The notes below the pieces were generated by a model, which saw nothing but the letters and a program-made list of their open reading frames with translations, was not told where the DNA came from and ran no database searches. A program made the position numbers and the translations under genes. 19,427 nt of DNA from BRH-c54 sp036567945. GTDB taxonomy: Bacteria; Bacteroidota; Bacteroidia; Flavobacteriales_E; Vicingaceae. Every line of letters starts with the position of its first letter. Position 1 is the stretch's first letter. Shown here piece by piece: positions 1 through 7,300 of the stretch. The DNA lies in assembly GCA_036567945.1 (NCBI GenBank), contig DATCTM010000030.1, positions 1 to 19,427 on the forward strand. Reading direction: 5' to 3'.

Positions 1-1482
1 GGCAATGGAGGGACAATTAACCAGTGGGATTGGGATTTTGATTATAATGGAGTATCCCATTATACAGACAACACCCAGCAAAATCCGTCTAATAGCTATG
101 CTACAGCAGGAACCTATACTGTTGAGTTAATAGTTACCACATCTGCAGGATGTTCAGACACAGTCAGTAACCCCATAACCATACACCCAATGCCAAATGC
201 AGCATATACACCTACAGACGTATGTTATACAGATGCAAATGTATTTACAGATAATTCAACAGTATCAACAGGAACGATAACCAATTGGGATTGGGATTTT
301 GATGATGGATCACCGATTAATAATAATCAAAGTCCAACATATACCTATGGTAGTGATGGAGCATATAATGTTACCCTTATTGTAACTACAGATCAGAACT
401 GTAAAGATACCATTACACAAACAGTAAATGTATGGTCTTTGCCTGTTGTAGATTTCACTCCGACAGAAGTTTGTTTGAATACACCAACACAATTTCAAGA
501 TTTAACAACAGTAAATATTGGGAATAGTGTATCATGGGCATGGGATTTTGATGACGGTACAAATTCAAATGCACAAAACCCGATACACACTTACCCTGTA
601 GATGGACCGTTTCAGGTAACATTAGTAGTAACAACAAATCATGGGTGTGTAGACTCAACAACTAAAACAGTGACAATAAACCCATTACCACAAGTGAGTT
701 TTTCAGCAGATACATTATCAGGCTGTTCACCGGTAATAGTTAATTTTACAGATAACTCAGTGATTAATGCACCTGGCAATAACATATCTTGGAATTGGAA
801 CTTTGGCAATGGCATGACATCAACCCAACAAAACCCAACAGGAATTTCTTTTGAAAACCTATCAAATACATCTGTTGCAACATTCGGAATAAGCTTAACA
901 GTTACCTCTGACAAAGGCTGTGTGATAAAGGATACTATAACCAATATGATTACATCGTATCCAATACCTACAGCAAGTTTTACTTATGGACCTGAACCAA
1001 CCGATATTTATGCAAGTGAAATTACCTTTATAGATAATTCGATTATAGCAAGTCAATGGATATGGGATTTAGGAGATGGAGCATCATCAACAGATCAAAA
1101 TCCAGTTCATCATTATGCTGACTCAGGTTCATATTACGTAACCTTGTTCATGGAAAACATATATGGATGTAGAGACACAGCATCAAAAATGGTAAGAATA
1201 GACCCGACATTTGCTATTTTTATACCAAATGCTTTTACTCCGGATGGAGACAATGTAAACGATTTCTTTTTTGTAAAAGGCTATGGAATTACCCAATTAG
1301 AAACATTAGTATTTGATAGGTGGGGAGTATTAGTGTATGAAGGGTACCAGTTAGATTCTAAGTGGGATGGTTCATACAAAGGAGAACTAGGAGTTACAGA
1401 TGTATATCCTTATAAAGTTAGAGCCAGAGATCTTTTTGGAGAGTGGCATGAGTTTATAGGAAAAGTAACCTTGCTTAAATAA
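1..1482 (+). CDS. PKD-repeat surface protein with T9SS type B (CHU_C) C-terminus, 5'-partial
   Basis: The reading frame is open from base 1, so the gene begins outside the window; the ATG at 190 lies inside a PKD repeat and is not a start. 493 residues are visible. Residues 1-63 are the end of one PKD module, followed by modules at about 64-146, 147-228, 229-322 and 323-400, most with a WDWDFDDG-type core, a later 'NP..TY' turn and a conserved 'GC.D' near the end. Residues 401-493 match the gliding-motility-associated C-terminal domain (IPNAFTPDGDNVND, then FDRWG, WDG and DVYPYKVRARD), the type B signal for export through the type IX secretion system. By family, such proteins are large adhesins or matrix proteins outside the outer membrane. 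The exact ligand cannot be told. The DNA of neighbouring modules is nearly identical in places, so repeat number may vary between strains. A terminator follows. Confidence 0.93.
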   Translation, partial: GNGGTINQWDWDFDYNGVSHYTDNTQQNPSNSYATAGTYTVELIVTTSAGCSDTVSNPITIHPMPNAAYTPTDVCYTDANVFTDNSTVSTGTITNWDWDFDDGSPINNNQSPTYTYGSDGAYNVTLIVTTDQNCKDTITQTVNVWSLPVVDFTPTEVCLNTPTQFQDLTTVNIGNSVSWAWDFDDGTNSNAQNPIHTYPVDGPFQVTLVVTTNHGCVDSTTKTVTINPLPQVSFSADTLSGCSPVIVNFTDNSVINAPGNNISWNWNFGNGMTSTQQNPTGISFENLSNTSVATFGISLTVTSDKGCVIKDTITNMITSYPIPTASFTYGPEPTDIYASEITFIDNSIIASQWIWDLGDGASSTDQNPVHHYADSGSYYVTLFMENIYGCRDTASKMVRIDPTFAIFIPNAFTPDGDNVNDFFFVKGYGITQLETLVFDRWGVLVYEGYQLDSKWDGSYKGELGVTDVYPYKVRARDLFGEWHEFIGKVTLLK

Positions 1483-1523
1483 TAAAATAATATCTAATGT
1501 AGATACAAATTTTTAAGATAATT

Positions 1524-1555
1524 AACAGCCCATTAGTTCAAACTAATGGGCTGTT
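1524..1555 (+). terminator. Rho-independent-type hairpin after the PKD protein gene
   Basis: A perfect 13-bp inverted repeat (AACAGCCCATTAG / CTAATGGGCTGTT) with a 6-base loop lies 42 bases past the stop codon. The tail after it is only weakly T-rich (ACATTTAAA). It separates the surface-protein gene from the downstream dipeptidase gene. Confidence 0.8.
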
Positions 1556-1617
1556 ACATTTAAATAAAAGCACTATTTTTAGTAATATTGGCTTTTTACT
1601 AATTTAATGAAATAAAT

Positions 1618-3015
1618 ATGTCAACAGCCACTAAAGTAAATGAATACATTCAAGAGAATAAGCAACGATTTTTAGATGAATTAATAGATTTATTGAAGAT
1701 TCCATCAATAAGTGCTGATTCGAAATATAACAAAGAAACTTACCAAACTGCCGAAGAAGTTAAAATAAGATTAGTAGAAGCAGGTGCAGATAATGTTGAG
1801 ATTTGTGAAACGAAAGGGCATCCTGTTGTTTATGGAGAAAAGATAATAGATGCTAAATTGCCTACTGTTTTAATTTATGGTCATTATGATGTTCAGCCAC
1901 CAGACCCACTTGATTTATGGACTTCACCACCTTTTGAACCTGTAATTAAGAAAACAGAAAACCACCCTGAGGGAGCTATTTTTGCTAGAGGAGCTTGTGA
2001 TGATAAAGGACAAATGTACATGCATGTAAAGGCTTTTGAAGCAATGATGAAGACTAACACACTTTCATGCAATGTAAAGTTTATGATTGAAGGAGAAGAA
2101 GAGATAGGGTCACAAAATTTAGAAACGTACATTAAAGAAAATAAAGAAAAGCTTAAAGCAGATGTTATTGTAATTTCTGATACAGGTATTATTGCAAATG
2201 ATATTCCCTCTATAACAGTTGGACTTAGAGGCTTAAGTTATATGGAAGTTGAGGTTACAGGCCCAAATAGAGATTTACACTCAGGTTTATATGGAGGAGC
2301 TGTTGGTAATCCAATAAATATTCTTTGTGAAATGATTGCTAAGTTGAAAGATGATAAGAATAAAATTACCATACCGGGCTTTTATGATAAAGTAGAGATT
2401 ATTAGTGAAGAAGAAAGAGCTGAAATGGCAAAAGCGCCATTTAGTTTAGAAGCGTATAAAAAGTCTATTGGATTAACTGATGTTGATGGAGAAGAAGGTT
2501 ACACCACAAATGAAAGAAATTCTATTAGACCAACACTAGATGTAAATGGAATTTGGGGAGGATATACTGGAGAGGGTGCTAAAACTGTTTTGCCTTCAAA
2601 AGCTTATGCTAAAATTTCTATGAGACTAGTACCACATCAAGATTCGAATGAGATTTCTGATTTATTCACTAAATATTTTAAAAGCATTGCACCATCATCA
2701 GTTAGTGTAAAGGTTACACCACATCATGGTGGAACTCCTTATGTAACTCCAATAGATTTTTCAGGATATTTAGCTGCTAAAAATGCTATGGAAGTTACTT
2801 TTGGAAAAGTTCCAATACCCGTTAGAAGTGGAGGAAGTATTCCTATAGTTGCTTTGTTTGAACAAGTACTTGGGTTAAAATCTGTTTTAATGGGTTTTGG
2901 GTTAGATTCTGATGCAATTCATTCTCCTAATGAGCATTATGGGGTATTTAATTATTTTAAAGGAATAGAGACCATACCATTGTTTTTTGAGCAATTTGCT
3001 AAATTACATAAATGA
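1618..3015 (+). CDS. M20-family metallodipeptidase (CNDP-like)
   Basis: This 465-residue protein is a full-length zinc-dependent peptidase of the M20 family, expected to hydrolyse dipeptides or related amide bonds in the cytoplasm; no signal peptide is visible. The metal-binding set is in order: H89 and D91 in YGHYDVQPP, D128 in GACDDKG, the EGEEEIGS stretch at 158-165 carrying the general base and a metal ligand (probably E161/E162), D188 in VISDTG, and H435 in DAIHSPNEH. The central dimerisation domain contains the conserved histidine H221 (DLHSGLYGG). Length and motif order fit the CNDP-like dipeptidases. The ATG at 1618 gives the N-terminus expected for the family. Its stop codon overlaps the start of the next gene (ATGA), so the two are probably translated together. 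Substrate specificity cannot be read from the sequence. Confidence 0.93.
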   Translation: MSTATKVNEYIQENKQRFLDELIDLLKIPSISADSKYNKETYQTAEEVKIRLVEAGADNVEICETKGHPVVYGEKIIDAKLPTVLIYGHYDVQPPDPLDLWTSPPFEPVIKKTENHPEGAIFARGACDDKGQMYMHVKAFEAMMKTNTLSCNVKFMIEGEEEIGSQNLETYIKENKEKLKADVIVISDTGIIANDIPSITVGLRGLSYMEVEVTGPNRDLHSGLYGGAVGNPINILCEMIAKLKDDKNKITIPGFYDKVEIISEEERAEMAKAPFSLEAYKKSIGLTDVDGEEGYTTNERNSIRPTLDVNGIWGGYTGEGAKTVLPSKAYAKISMRLVPHQDSNEISDLFTKYFKSIAPSSVSVKVTPHHGGTPYVTPIDFSGYLAAKNAMEVTFGKVPIPVRSGGSIPIVALFEQVLGLKSVLMGFGLDSDAIHSPNEHYGVFNYFKGIETIPLFFEQFAKLHK

Positions 3016-3473
3016 GAAAGTTGAAAAATATCATCATATTACTTTCTATTTTTTCGCTATTCGGTTGTATGGAGTATAAGGAAGTTGAGCTTGTAGAGGT
3101 TAAAGAAGTGGCTGTTAGAGTTTTTTCTATGAAGGAAATAAGGCTTGTAGCCTATATGCAAATTCATAACCCTAATAATTATAAAATAGCTATAACAGAA
3201 GCTGATATGGAGCTTTTTGTGAAAGGTGAAAAAATAGGGAATGCTAAATTAGACAACACAATTGTACTACCAAAAAACTCAAATGAAGTGTATGAAGCTT
3301 TGGTCTTTACTCCAATGAGTGAAATGCAGACAAACGCAATTCCAACAATATTAAGTGTGATTGGTCAGCCTACTGTGCCTGTTCATGTAAAAGGATATGT
3401 AAAAGGAAAAGTGAAAGGCGTTGCTAAAAAAATTCCAGTTGAATTTACCGATAACGTTAGATTAAAGCGTTAG
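3012..3473 (+). CDS. Small LEA-type-2-like lipoprotein
   Basis: A 153-residue protein with a lipoprotein signal: positively charged start, hydrophobic stretch at about residues 7-18, and lipobox LFGC with C19 as the lipidated residue. The mature part (about 30-150) resembles the LEA type 2 / WHy fold: a mostly beta domain with an 'I.NPN...I.I..ADMELFVKGEKIG' pattern, followed by 'LPKNS' and a VKGYVKGKVKGVAKKIPVEF end. Proteins of this type are periplasmic or membrane-anchored and of unknown precise role. The start overlaps the upstream dipeptidase stop by 4 bases (ATGA), implying translational coupling, though no functional link with the dipeptidase is known to me. The 3' end overlaps the convergent methyltransferase gene by 12 bases. 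Confidence 0.75.
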   Translation: MRKLKNIIILLSIFSLFGCMEYKEVELVEVKEVAVRVFSMKEIRLVAYMQIHNPNNYKIAITEADMELFVKGEKIGNAKLDNTIVLPKNSNEVYEALVFTPMSEMQTNAIPTILSVIGQPTVPVHVKGYVKGKVKGVAKKIPVEFTDNVRLKR

Positions 3474-4142
3474 ATTTTTATAGAACTCACTTTCTATCGC
3501 TTCACTTCTTTTAACCACTTTTTTTGCCCATTCAATAAGCAAATCAACTTTTTCTTGATTAGTTAATTGCCAATTAATGTCGGATGATTTAAGTCGTTTG
3601 GAAATTTCATACATGCAAATTGCCCCTGAAACAGAAATATTTAAACTTTCTGTAAATCCATACATAGGTATTTTTACATGTTCATCAGCATTGTCTAATA
3701 CTAAATCAGACAACCCATTTTGTTCGGTACCAAAGAATAAAGCAAATTTGTTTTCAATAGGAATATTTTCAATCAAATAGCTGTCTGCATGTGGCGAGGT
3801 AGCATAAATTTTATAGCCTTGTTTTCTTAATTGATTGATGCAGCTTAGCGTATTATTTTCTAATTCATTATGCTTATGAATGTCTAGCCATTTTGAAGCT
3901 CCCATAACCACTTTTGGGTTAATGTTGTATTCGTTTTTATTTTCAATAATATGCACGTTTTGAACACCAAAAACATCACAACTTCTTAAAATAGCACTTG
4001 CATTATGTGGCTGAAAAATATCTTCTAAAACTACGGTAAAATGATTTGTTCTGTTTGAAATAACTTCCTGAAATATAGTTTGTTTGTTTTCAGAAACAAA
4101 ACTTAGTAAGTGGTCTAAAAATGCTTTATTTTTTATTGTCAT
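3462..4142 (-). CDS. trmH: TrmH-type tRNA (guanosine-2'-O)-methyltransferase (SPOUT family)
   Basis: The 226-residue protein carries the three SpoU/TrmH motifs: NASAILRSCDVFGV at 47-60 with the candidate catalytic arginine R53, FFGTEQNGLS at 136-145, and IPMYGFTESLNISVSGA at 158-174, which forms the knotted SAM-binding site. The C-terminal helix (about 190-226, QEKVDLLIEWAKKVVKRSEAI) resembles that of TrmH, the enzyme that 2'-O-methylates G18 in the tRNA D-loop, and the length is close to E. coli TrmH. A 23S rRNA methylase (RlmB-like) is less likely because the extra N-terminal substrate domain is absent. It runs tail-to-tail into the LEA lipoprotein gene, overlapping it by 12 bases. A TACTTTTG box lies 7 bases upstream of the ATG. 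Confidence 0.85.
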   Translation of the reverse strand: MTIKNKAFLDHLLSFVSENKQTIFQEVISNRTNHFTVVLEDIFQPHNASAILRSCDVFGVQNVHIIENKNEYNINPKVVMGASKWLDIHKHNELENNTLSCINQLRKQGYKIYATSPHADSYLIENIPIENKFALFFGTEQNGLSDLVLDNADEHVKIPMYGFTESLNISVSGAICMYEISKRLKSSDINWQLTNQEKVDLLIEWAKKVVKRSEAIESEFYKNLTL

Positions 4143-4149
4143 AATAAAA

Positions 4150-4157
4150 CAAAAGTA
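4150..4157 (-). promoter_or_regulatory. Candidate -7 box of trmH
   Basis: On the minus strand this reads TACTTTTG, an exact match to the Bacteroidota -7 element TAnnTTTG, ending 7 bases before the trmH start codon. No good TTTG is seen about 20 bases upstream, so the call rests on the -7 match and position alone. Confidence 0.4.
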
Positions 4158-4267
4158 TTAAAAAAGCTTAAAACCTGAACTTGATATTTTTCAAAAATGA
4201 AAATATGTCAGTAGCTTTTGGTAAATAAAATTAAAATTAAGACTAAAAACTGCTATTTGCGCAATTA

Positions 4268-4312
4268 TGTCATACCATAATAGCTTAAAATCTCGTGGCA
4301 TAAAATATGACA
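4268..4312. promoter_or_regulatory. Spaced inverted repeat upstream of groES
   Basis: TGTCATA at 4268-4274 is repeated in inverted form as TATGACA at 4306-4312, 31 bases apart, ending 49 bases before the groES start. It could be an operator or part of the heat-shock control region, but the short arms in AT-rich DNA could also be chance. No CIRCE element (TTAGCACTC-N9-GAGTGCTAA) is present in the 219 bases between trmH and groES, so HrcA control of the classical kind is not supported. No convincing TTTG/TAnnTTTG promoter was found here either. Confidence 0.2.
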
Positions 4313-4361
4313 AGTGCATATCACATTAAAAAAATTATTATTAACCAAAAACTATAAAATT

Positions 4362-4637
4362 ATGTCATTAAAAATTAAACCATTGGCAGACAGAGTAATT
4401 ATTGAACCTGCCCCAGCAGAAGAAAAAACTGCCGGAGGAATTATCATTCCTGACACCGCTAAAGAAAAACCTCAAAGAGGAAAAGTTTTGGCCGTAGGTA
4501 ACGGAAAAAAAGATGAACCTATGACGGTAAAAAAAGGTGATGTTGTTTTATATGGTAAATATGCCGGAACAGAAATTACTATTGAAGGCAATGATTACCT
4601 TATTATGAAAGAAGCGGATATTTACGCAATTGTTTAA
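4362..4637 (+). CDS. groES: GroES co-chaperonin (10 kDa)
   Basis: The product is 91 residues, the usual length of GroES. It starts MSLKIKPLADRVII, contains the flexible mobile loop (about 17-33, EEKTAGGIIIPDTAKEK) that docks onto GroEL, and the core RGKVLAVG and DVVLYGKYAGTEI blocks. The heptameric ring caps GroEL and closes the folding chamber in the cytoplasm. An in-frame ATG 48 bases upstream (4314) would add 16 residues that no GroES has, so the ATG at 4362 is chosen. The gene is followed after 37 bases by groEL, the normal operon arrangement. Confidence 0.97.
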   Translation: MSLKIKPLADRVIIEPAPAEEKTAGGIIIPDTAKEKPQRGKVLAVGNGKKDEPMTVKKGDVVLYGKYAGTEITIEGNDYLIMKEADIYAIV

Positions 4638-4674
4638 TTATTAATTAAATTAACAAAATAAAAATTATAGAGTT

Positions 4675-6315
4675 ATGGCAAAAGATATAAAATTTAATTT
4701 AGAAGCAAGAAATGGCTTAAAGGCTGGTGTTGATAAATTAGCCAACGCAGTAAAAGTAACATTAGGTCCAAAAGGAAGAAATGTTATTATTGATAAAAAA
4801 TTTGGTGCACCACATGTAACAAAAGACGGTGTAACTGTTGCTAAAGAAATTGAATTAAAAGATCCTATTGAAAATATGGGAGCTCAAATGGTAAAAGAAG
4901 TAGCTAACAAAACTGCTGATGATGCAGGAGATGGAACCACAACTGCTACTATTTTAGCACAATCTATTATTACAACAGGATTAAAAAATGTTGCTGCAGG
5001 TGCTAACCCAATGGATTTAAAAAGAGGTATTGACAAAGCAGTTTCTGCGGTGGTAGGAGAACTTAAAAATATTTCTAAAAAAGTAGGTAATGATAATGAA
5101 AAAATCCGTCAAGTAGCTACTGTCTCTGCTAATAACGATGAAACTATTGGTGCTTTAATTGCTCAGGCAATGGAAAAAGTAAAAACCGAAGGAGTAATTA
5201 CTGTTGAAGAAGCAAAAGGAACTGAAACTTACGTGGATGTTGTTGAAGGTATGCAATTCGACAGAGGTTATTTATCTCCTTACTTTGTTACTGATGCAGA
5301 AAAAATGATTGTGGAAATGAACAATCCATACATTTTAATTTATGATAAGAAAATTACAGGAATGAAGGATTTATTACCTGTTTTAGAGCCAGTAGCTCAA
5401 TCAGGAAAACCTTTGTTAATTATTGCAGAAGATGTTGAGGGGGAAGCTTTAGCTACATTAGTAGTGAACAAAATTAGAGCAGGATTAAAAATTGCAACTG
5501 TTAAAGCTCCAGGATTTGGTGATAGAAGAAAGGCAATGTTAGAAGATATTGCTATTTTAACAGGTGGTACTTTAATTTCTGAAGAACAAGGGTTTAAATT
5601 AGAAAACACAACGCTTGATATGCTTGGAACAGCTGAAAAAATTACTATTGATAAAGATAATACAACAATAGTAAACGGAGCTGGAAAAAAAGCTGATATT
5701 AAAGCAAGAGTAGAGCAAATTAAAGCTCAAATTAAAACAACTACTTCAGATTACGATAAAGAAAAACTACAAGAAAGATTAGCTAAGTTAGCTGGTGGAG
5801 TTGCTGTACTTTATGTTGGTGCAACTACTGAAGCAGAAATGAAAGAGAAAAAAGATAGAGTGGATGATGCACTTGCTGCTACTAGAGCTGCCGTAGAAGA
5901 AGGAATTGTTCCTGGTGGTGGAGTTGCTTTAATTAGAGCCGAAAAAGGATTAAAAAACCTAAAAGGTGTAAATGAAGATGAAAATACAGGTATTGCTATC
6001 GTTAGAAGAGCATTAGAAGAGCCTTTAAGACAAATAATTTCTAATGCAGGTGGTGAAGGAGCTGTTGTAGTTCAAAAAATTAGAGAAGGTAAAGATGATT
6101 TTGGATACAATGCAAGAACGGAAGAATATACCAACATGTATAAAGCAGGAATTATTGACCCTACTAAAGTAACAAGAATTGCATTAGAAAATGCAGCATC
6201 AATTGCGGCATTGCTTTTAACTACAGAATGTGTAATAAGTGATGAACCTGAAAAAGAAGAGTCAGGAATGCCTCCTATGGGCGGCATGGGCGGAGGAATG
6301 CCAGGTATGATGTAA
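4675..6315 (+). CDS. groEL: GroEL chaperonin (60 kDa)
   Basis: A complete 546-residue GroEL with the family start (MAKDIKFNLEARNGLKAGVDKLANAVKVTLGPKGRNV), the ATP-binding GDGTTTAT motif around residues 85-92, the apical domain in the middle third, and the conserved EEGIVPGGGVALIRA block near residue 410. The C-terminus ends in the glycine/methionine-rich tail GGMGGGMPGMM that projects into the ring cavity. It forms a double heptamer that folds proteins using ATP together with GroES. It is in an operon with groES, 37 bases downstream of it. No sign of duplication or divergence is seen, so it is the housekeeping copy as far as this window shows. A strong terminator begins 15 bases after the stop codon. 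Confidence 0.98.
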   Translation: MAKDIKFNLEARNGLKAGVDKLANAVKVTLGPKGRNVIIDKKFGAPHVTKDGVTVAKEIELKDPIENMGAQMVKEVANKTADDAGDGTTTATILAQSIITTGLKNVAAGANPMDLKRGIDKAVSAVVGELKNISKKVGNDNEKIRQVATVSANNDETIGALIAQAMEKVKTEGVITVEEAKGTETYVDVVEGMQFDRGYLSPYFVTDAEKMIVEMNNPYILIYDKKITGMKDLLPVLEPVAQSGKPLLIIAEDVEGEALATLVVNKIRAGLKIATVKAPGFGDRRKAMLEDIAILTGGTLISEEQGFKLENTTLDMLGTAEKITIDKDNTTIVNGAGKKADIKARVEQIKAQIKTTTSDYDKEKLQERLAKLAGGVAVLYVGATTEAEMKEKKDRVDDALAATRAAVEEGIVPGGGVALIRAEKGLKNLKGVNEDENTGIAIVRRALEEPLRQIISNAGGEGAVVVQKIREGKDDFGYNARTEEYTNMYKAGIIDPTKVTRIALENAASIAALLLTTECVISDEPEKEESGMPPMGGMGGGMPGMM

Positions 6316-6330
6316 TAACAATGCAACCAC

Positions 6331-6366
6331 AACAAAAAACCCGATAAATTTATCGGGTTTTTTGTT
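6331..6366. terminator. Bidirectional palindromic terminator between groEL and convergent gene
   Basis: A perfect 36-base palindrome: the 18-base left arm AACAAAAAACCCGATAAA (6331-6348) is followed directly by its exact reverse complement (6349-6366). The GC core CCCGATAA/TTATCGGG is flanked by an A-run on one side and a T-run on the other, so each strand gives a hairpin followed by U-rich RNA. It can therefore end groEL transcripts and those of the minus-strand gene whose stop lies at 6398. Confidence 0.9.
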
Positions 6367-6397
6367 GGTTAAAAACTGGGAATAAAAGGGGTTAAGT

Positions 6398-7132
6398 TTA
6401 TTTAGAGGCTAATCCGTTAATTACAGATTGTATAGTTAGAGCTAAGTTTTTCGCATTATTATCTTGTATACGTTGGTCGGTAATCTGTGCCATTAGAAAA
6501 ACATTATCTATATTACTTTCTATGTATTTTTTTCTAGCAAGGAGTACTTCTTCTAGGGTTTCAAATTTTCCGATAGAATAGATTTTGTTGTCGGCACTAA
6601 TTTCCATTATTTGTTCATCACCAATAGTCTCTAAAATTTTGTCAACCATTTCTATAGAATTAATAGGAATTGCTAGAGCGTAATAATGATCTAAACCGGA
6701 ACGTTGTACTTGCAGTAAATATTCAACTTCTATATTGCTAATTTTTTCGGGATTATTATTGTTTGCAACTTCGGTATCAGTTATTTGATTTTTATATTGA
6801 AGCGAAATGGCATCAGCAATAGATATTTCTTCTTGGTTGTTAAAAGCAATAATGCTAATGTTTTTACAATCCAACTGAAGTAATTCATTTTTAACAGAAT
6901 CAGCTTCGTTAAAAGTTAAGAATTTCCCAAACTGAAAATATTCTTTTTGTTGAATGGTTATTTTGCTCAGGTATTGATATTCTGTAATGAGCTGATTTGT
7001 TTTCTGAATGTCCTTAGCATCAATTTCTAGTTGATAAATTATCCCTTCAGGTAAGTTAGGATTACTTGCGTTGGTTGTTGAATTTATCAACAAGAAAGCA
7101 AGAATGGCGAGGTAAGTAGTAAGTGTTTTCAT
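6398..7132 (-). CDS. Exported protein with two SPOR-like repeats, function unknown
   Basis: A 244-residue protein with a probable signal peptide (MKTLTTYLAILAFLLINSTTNAS, cleavage near residue 22) and no lipobox, so probably periplasmic. The mature part contains two similar segments, about 31-98 and 137-217. Each begins with a 'Y.L.V/I' strand and later has a strand-GKF-helix-strand pattern: FQFGKFLTFNEADSVKNEL near 68-84 and YSIGKFETLEEVLLARKKY near 185-203. This resembles the SPOR fold, which binds denuded peptidoglycan, but I cannot confirm that from sequence alone. An asparagine-rich linker (around residues 123-129) joins the halves. It converges on groEL and shares the palindromic terminator; the upstream neighbour on the same strand is 168 bases away. 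I do not recognise a named family. Confidence 0.7.
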   Translation of the reverse strand: MKTLTTYLAILAFLLINSTTNASNPNLPEGIIYQLEIDAKDIQKTNQLITEYQYLSKITIQQKEYFQFGKFLTFNEADSVKNELLQLDCKNISIIAFNNQEEISIADAISLQYKNQITDTEVANNNNPEKISNIEVEYLLQVQRSGLDHYYALAIPINSIEMVDKILETIGDEQIMEISADNKIYSIGKFETLEEVLLARKKYIESNIDNVFLMAQITDQRIQDNNAKNLALTIQSVINGLASK

Positions 7133-7300
7133 AGTCTTAGAGTTTTAGGTGAAACAATATTGATGACTAGTGTTTGAATGATTTTTAAAAATCTTTTTAT
7201 TCAAAGAACTACTTACTTAAACTGACAGAAAATGTTAAAAGTTACACAAAAGCACGTATATTTTTTTAAAAATATAACAATCAGTTTGTTGATAAGATAT

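Noticed and set aside
190..192. ATG at 190 as the start of the left-edge PKD gene
   Set aside because: The frame is open to base 1 and encodes another PKD module upstream, so the gene is truncated by the window edge.
4314..4361. 16-residue N-terminal extension of GroES
   Set aside because: GroES proteins start at the MSLKIKPLADR position; the extension is low-complexity and lacks family support.
7257..7276. AT-only hairpin (TATATTTTT/AAAAATATA) after the 'AsnB'-like gene as a terminator
   Set aside because: It has no GC pairs and such runs are expected by chance in DNA this AT-rich; a similar GATTTTTAAAAATC palindrome lies at 7180-7193.
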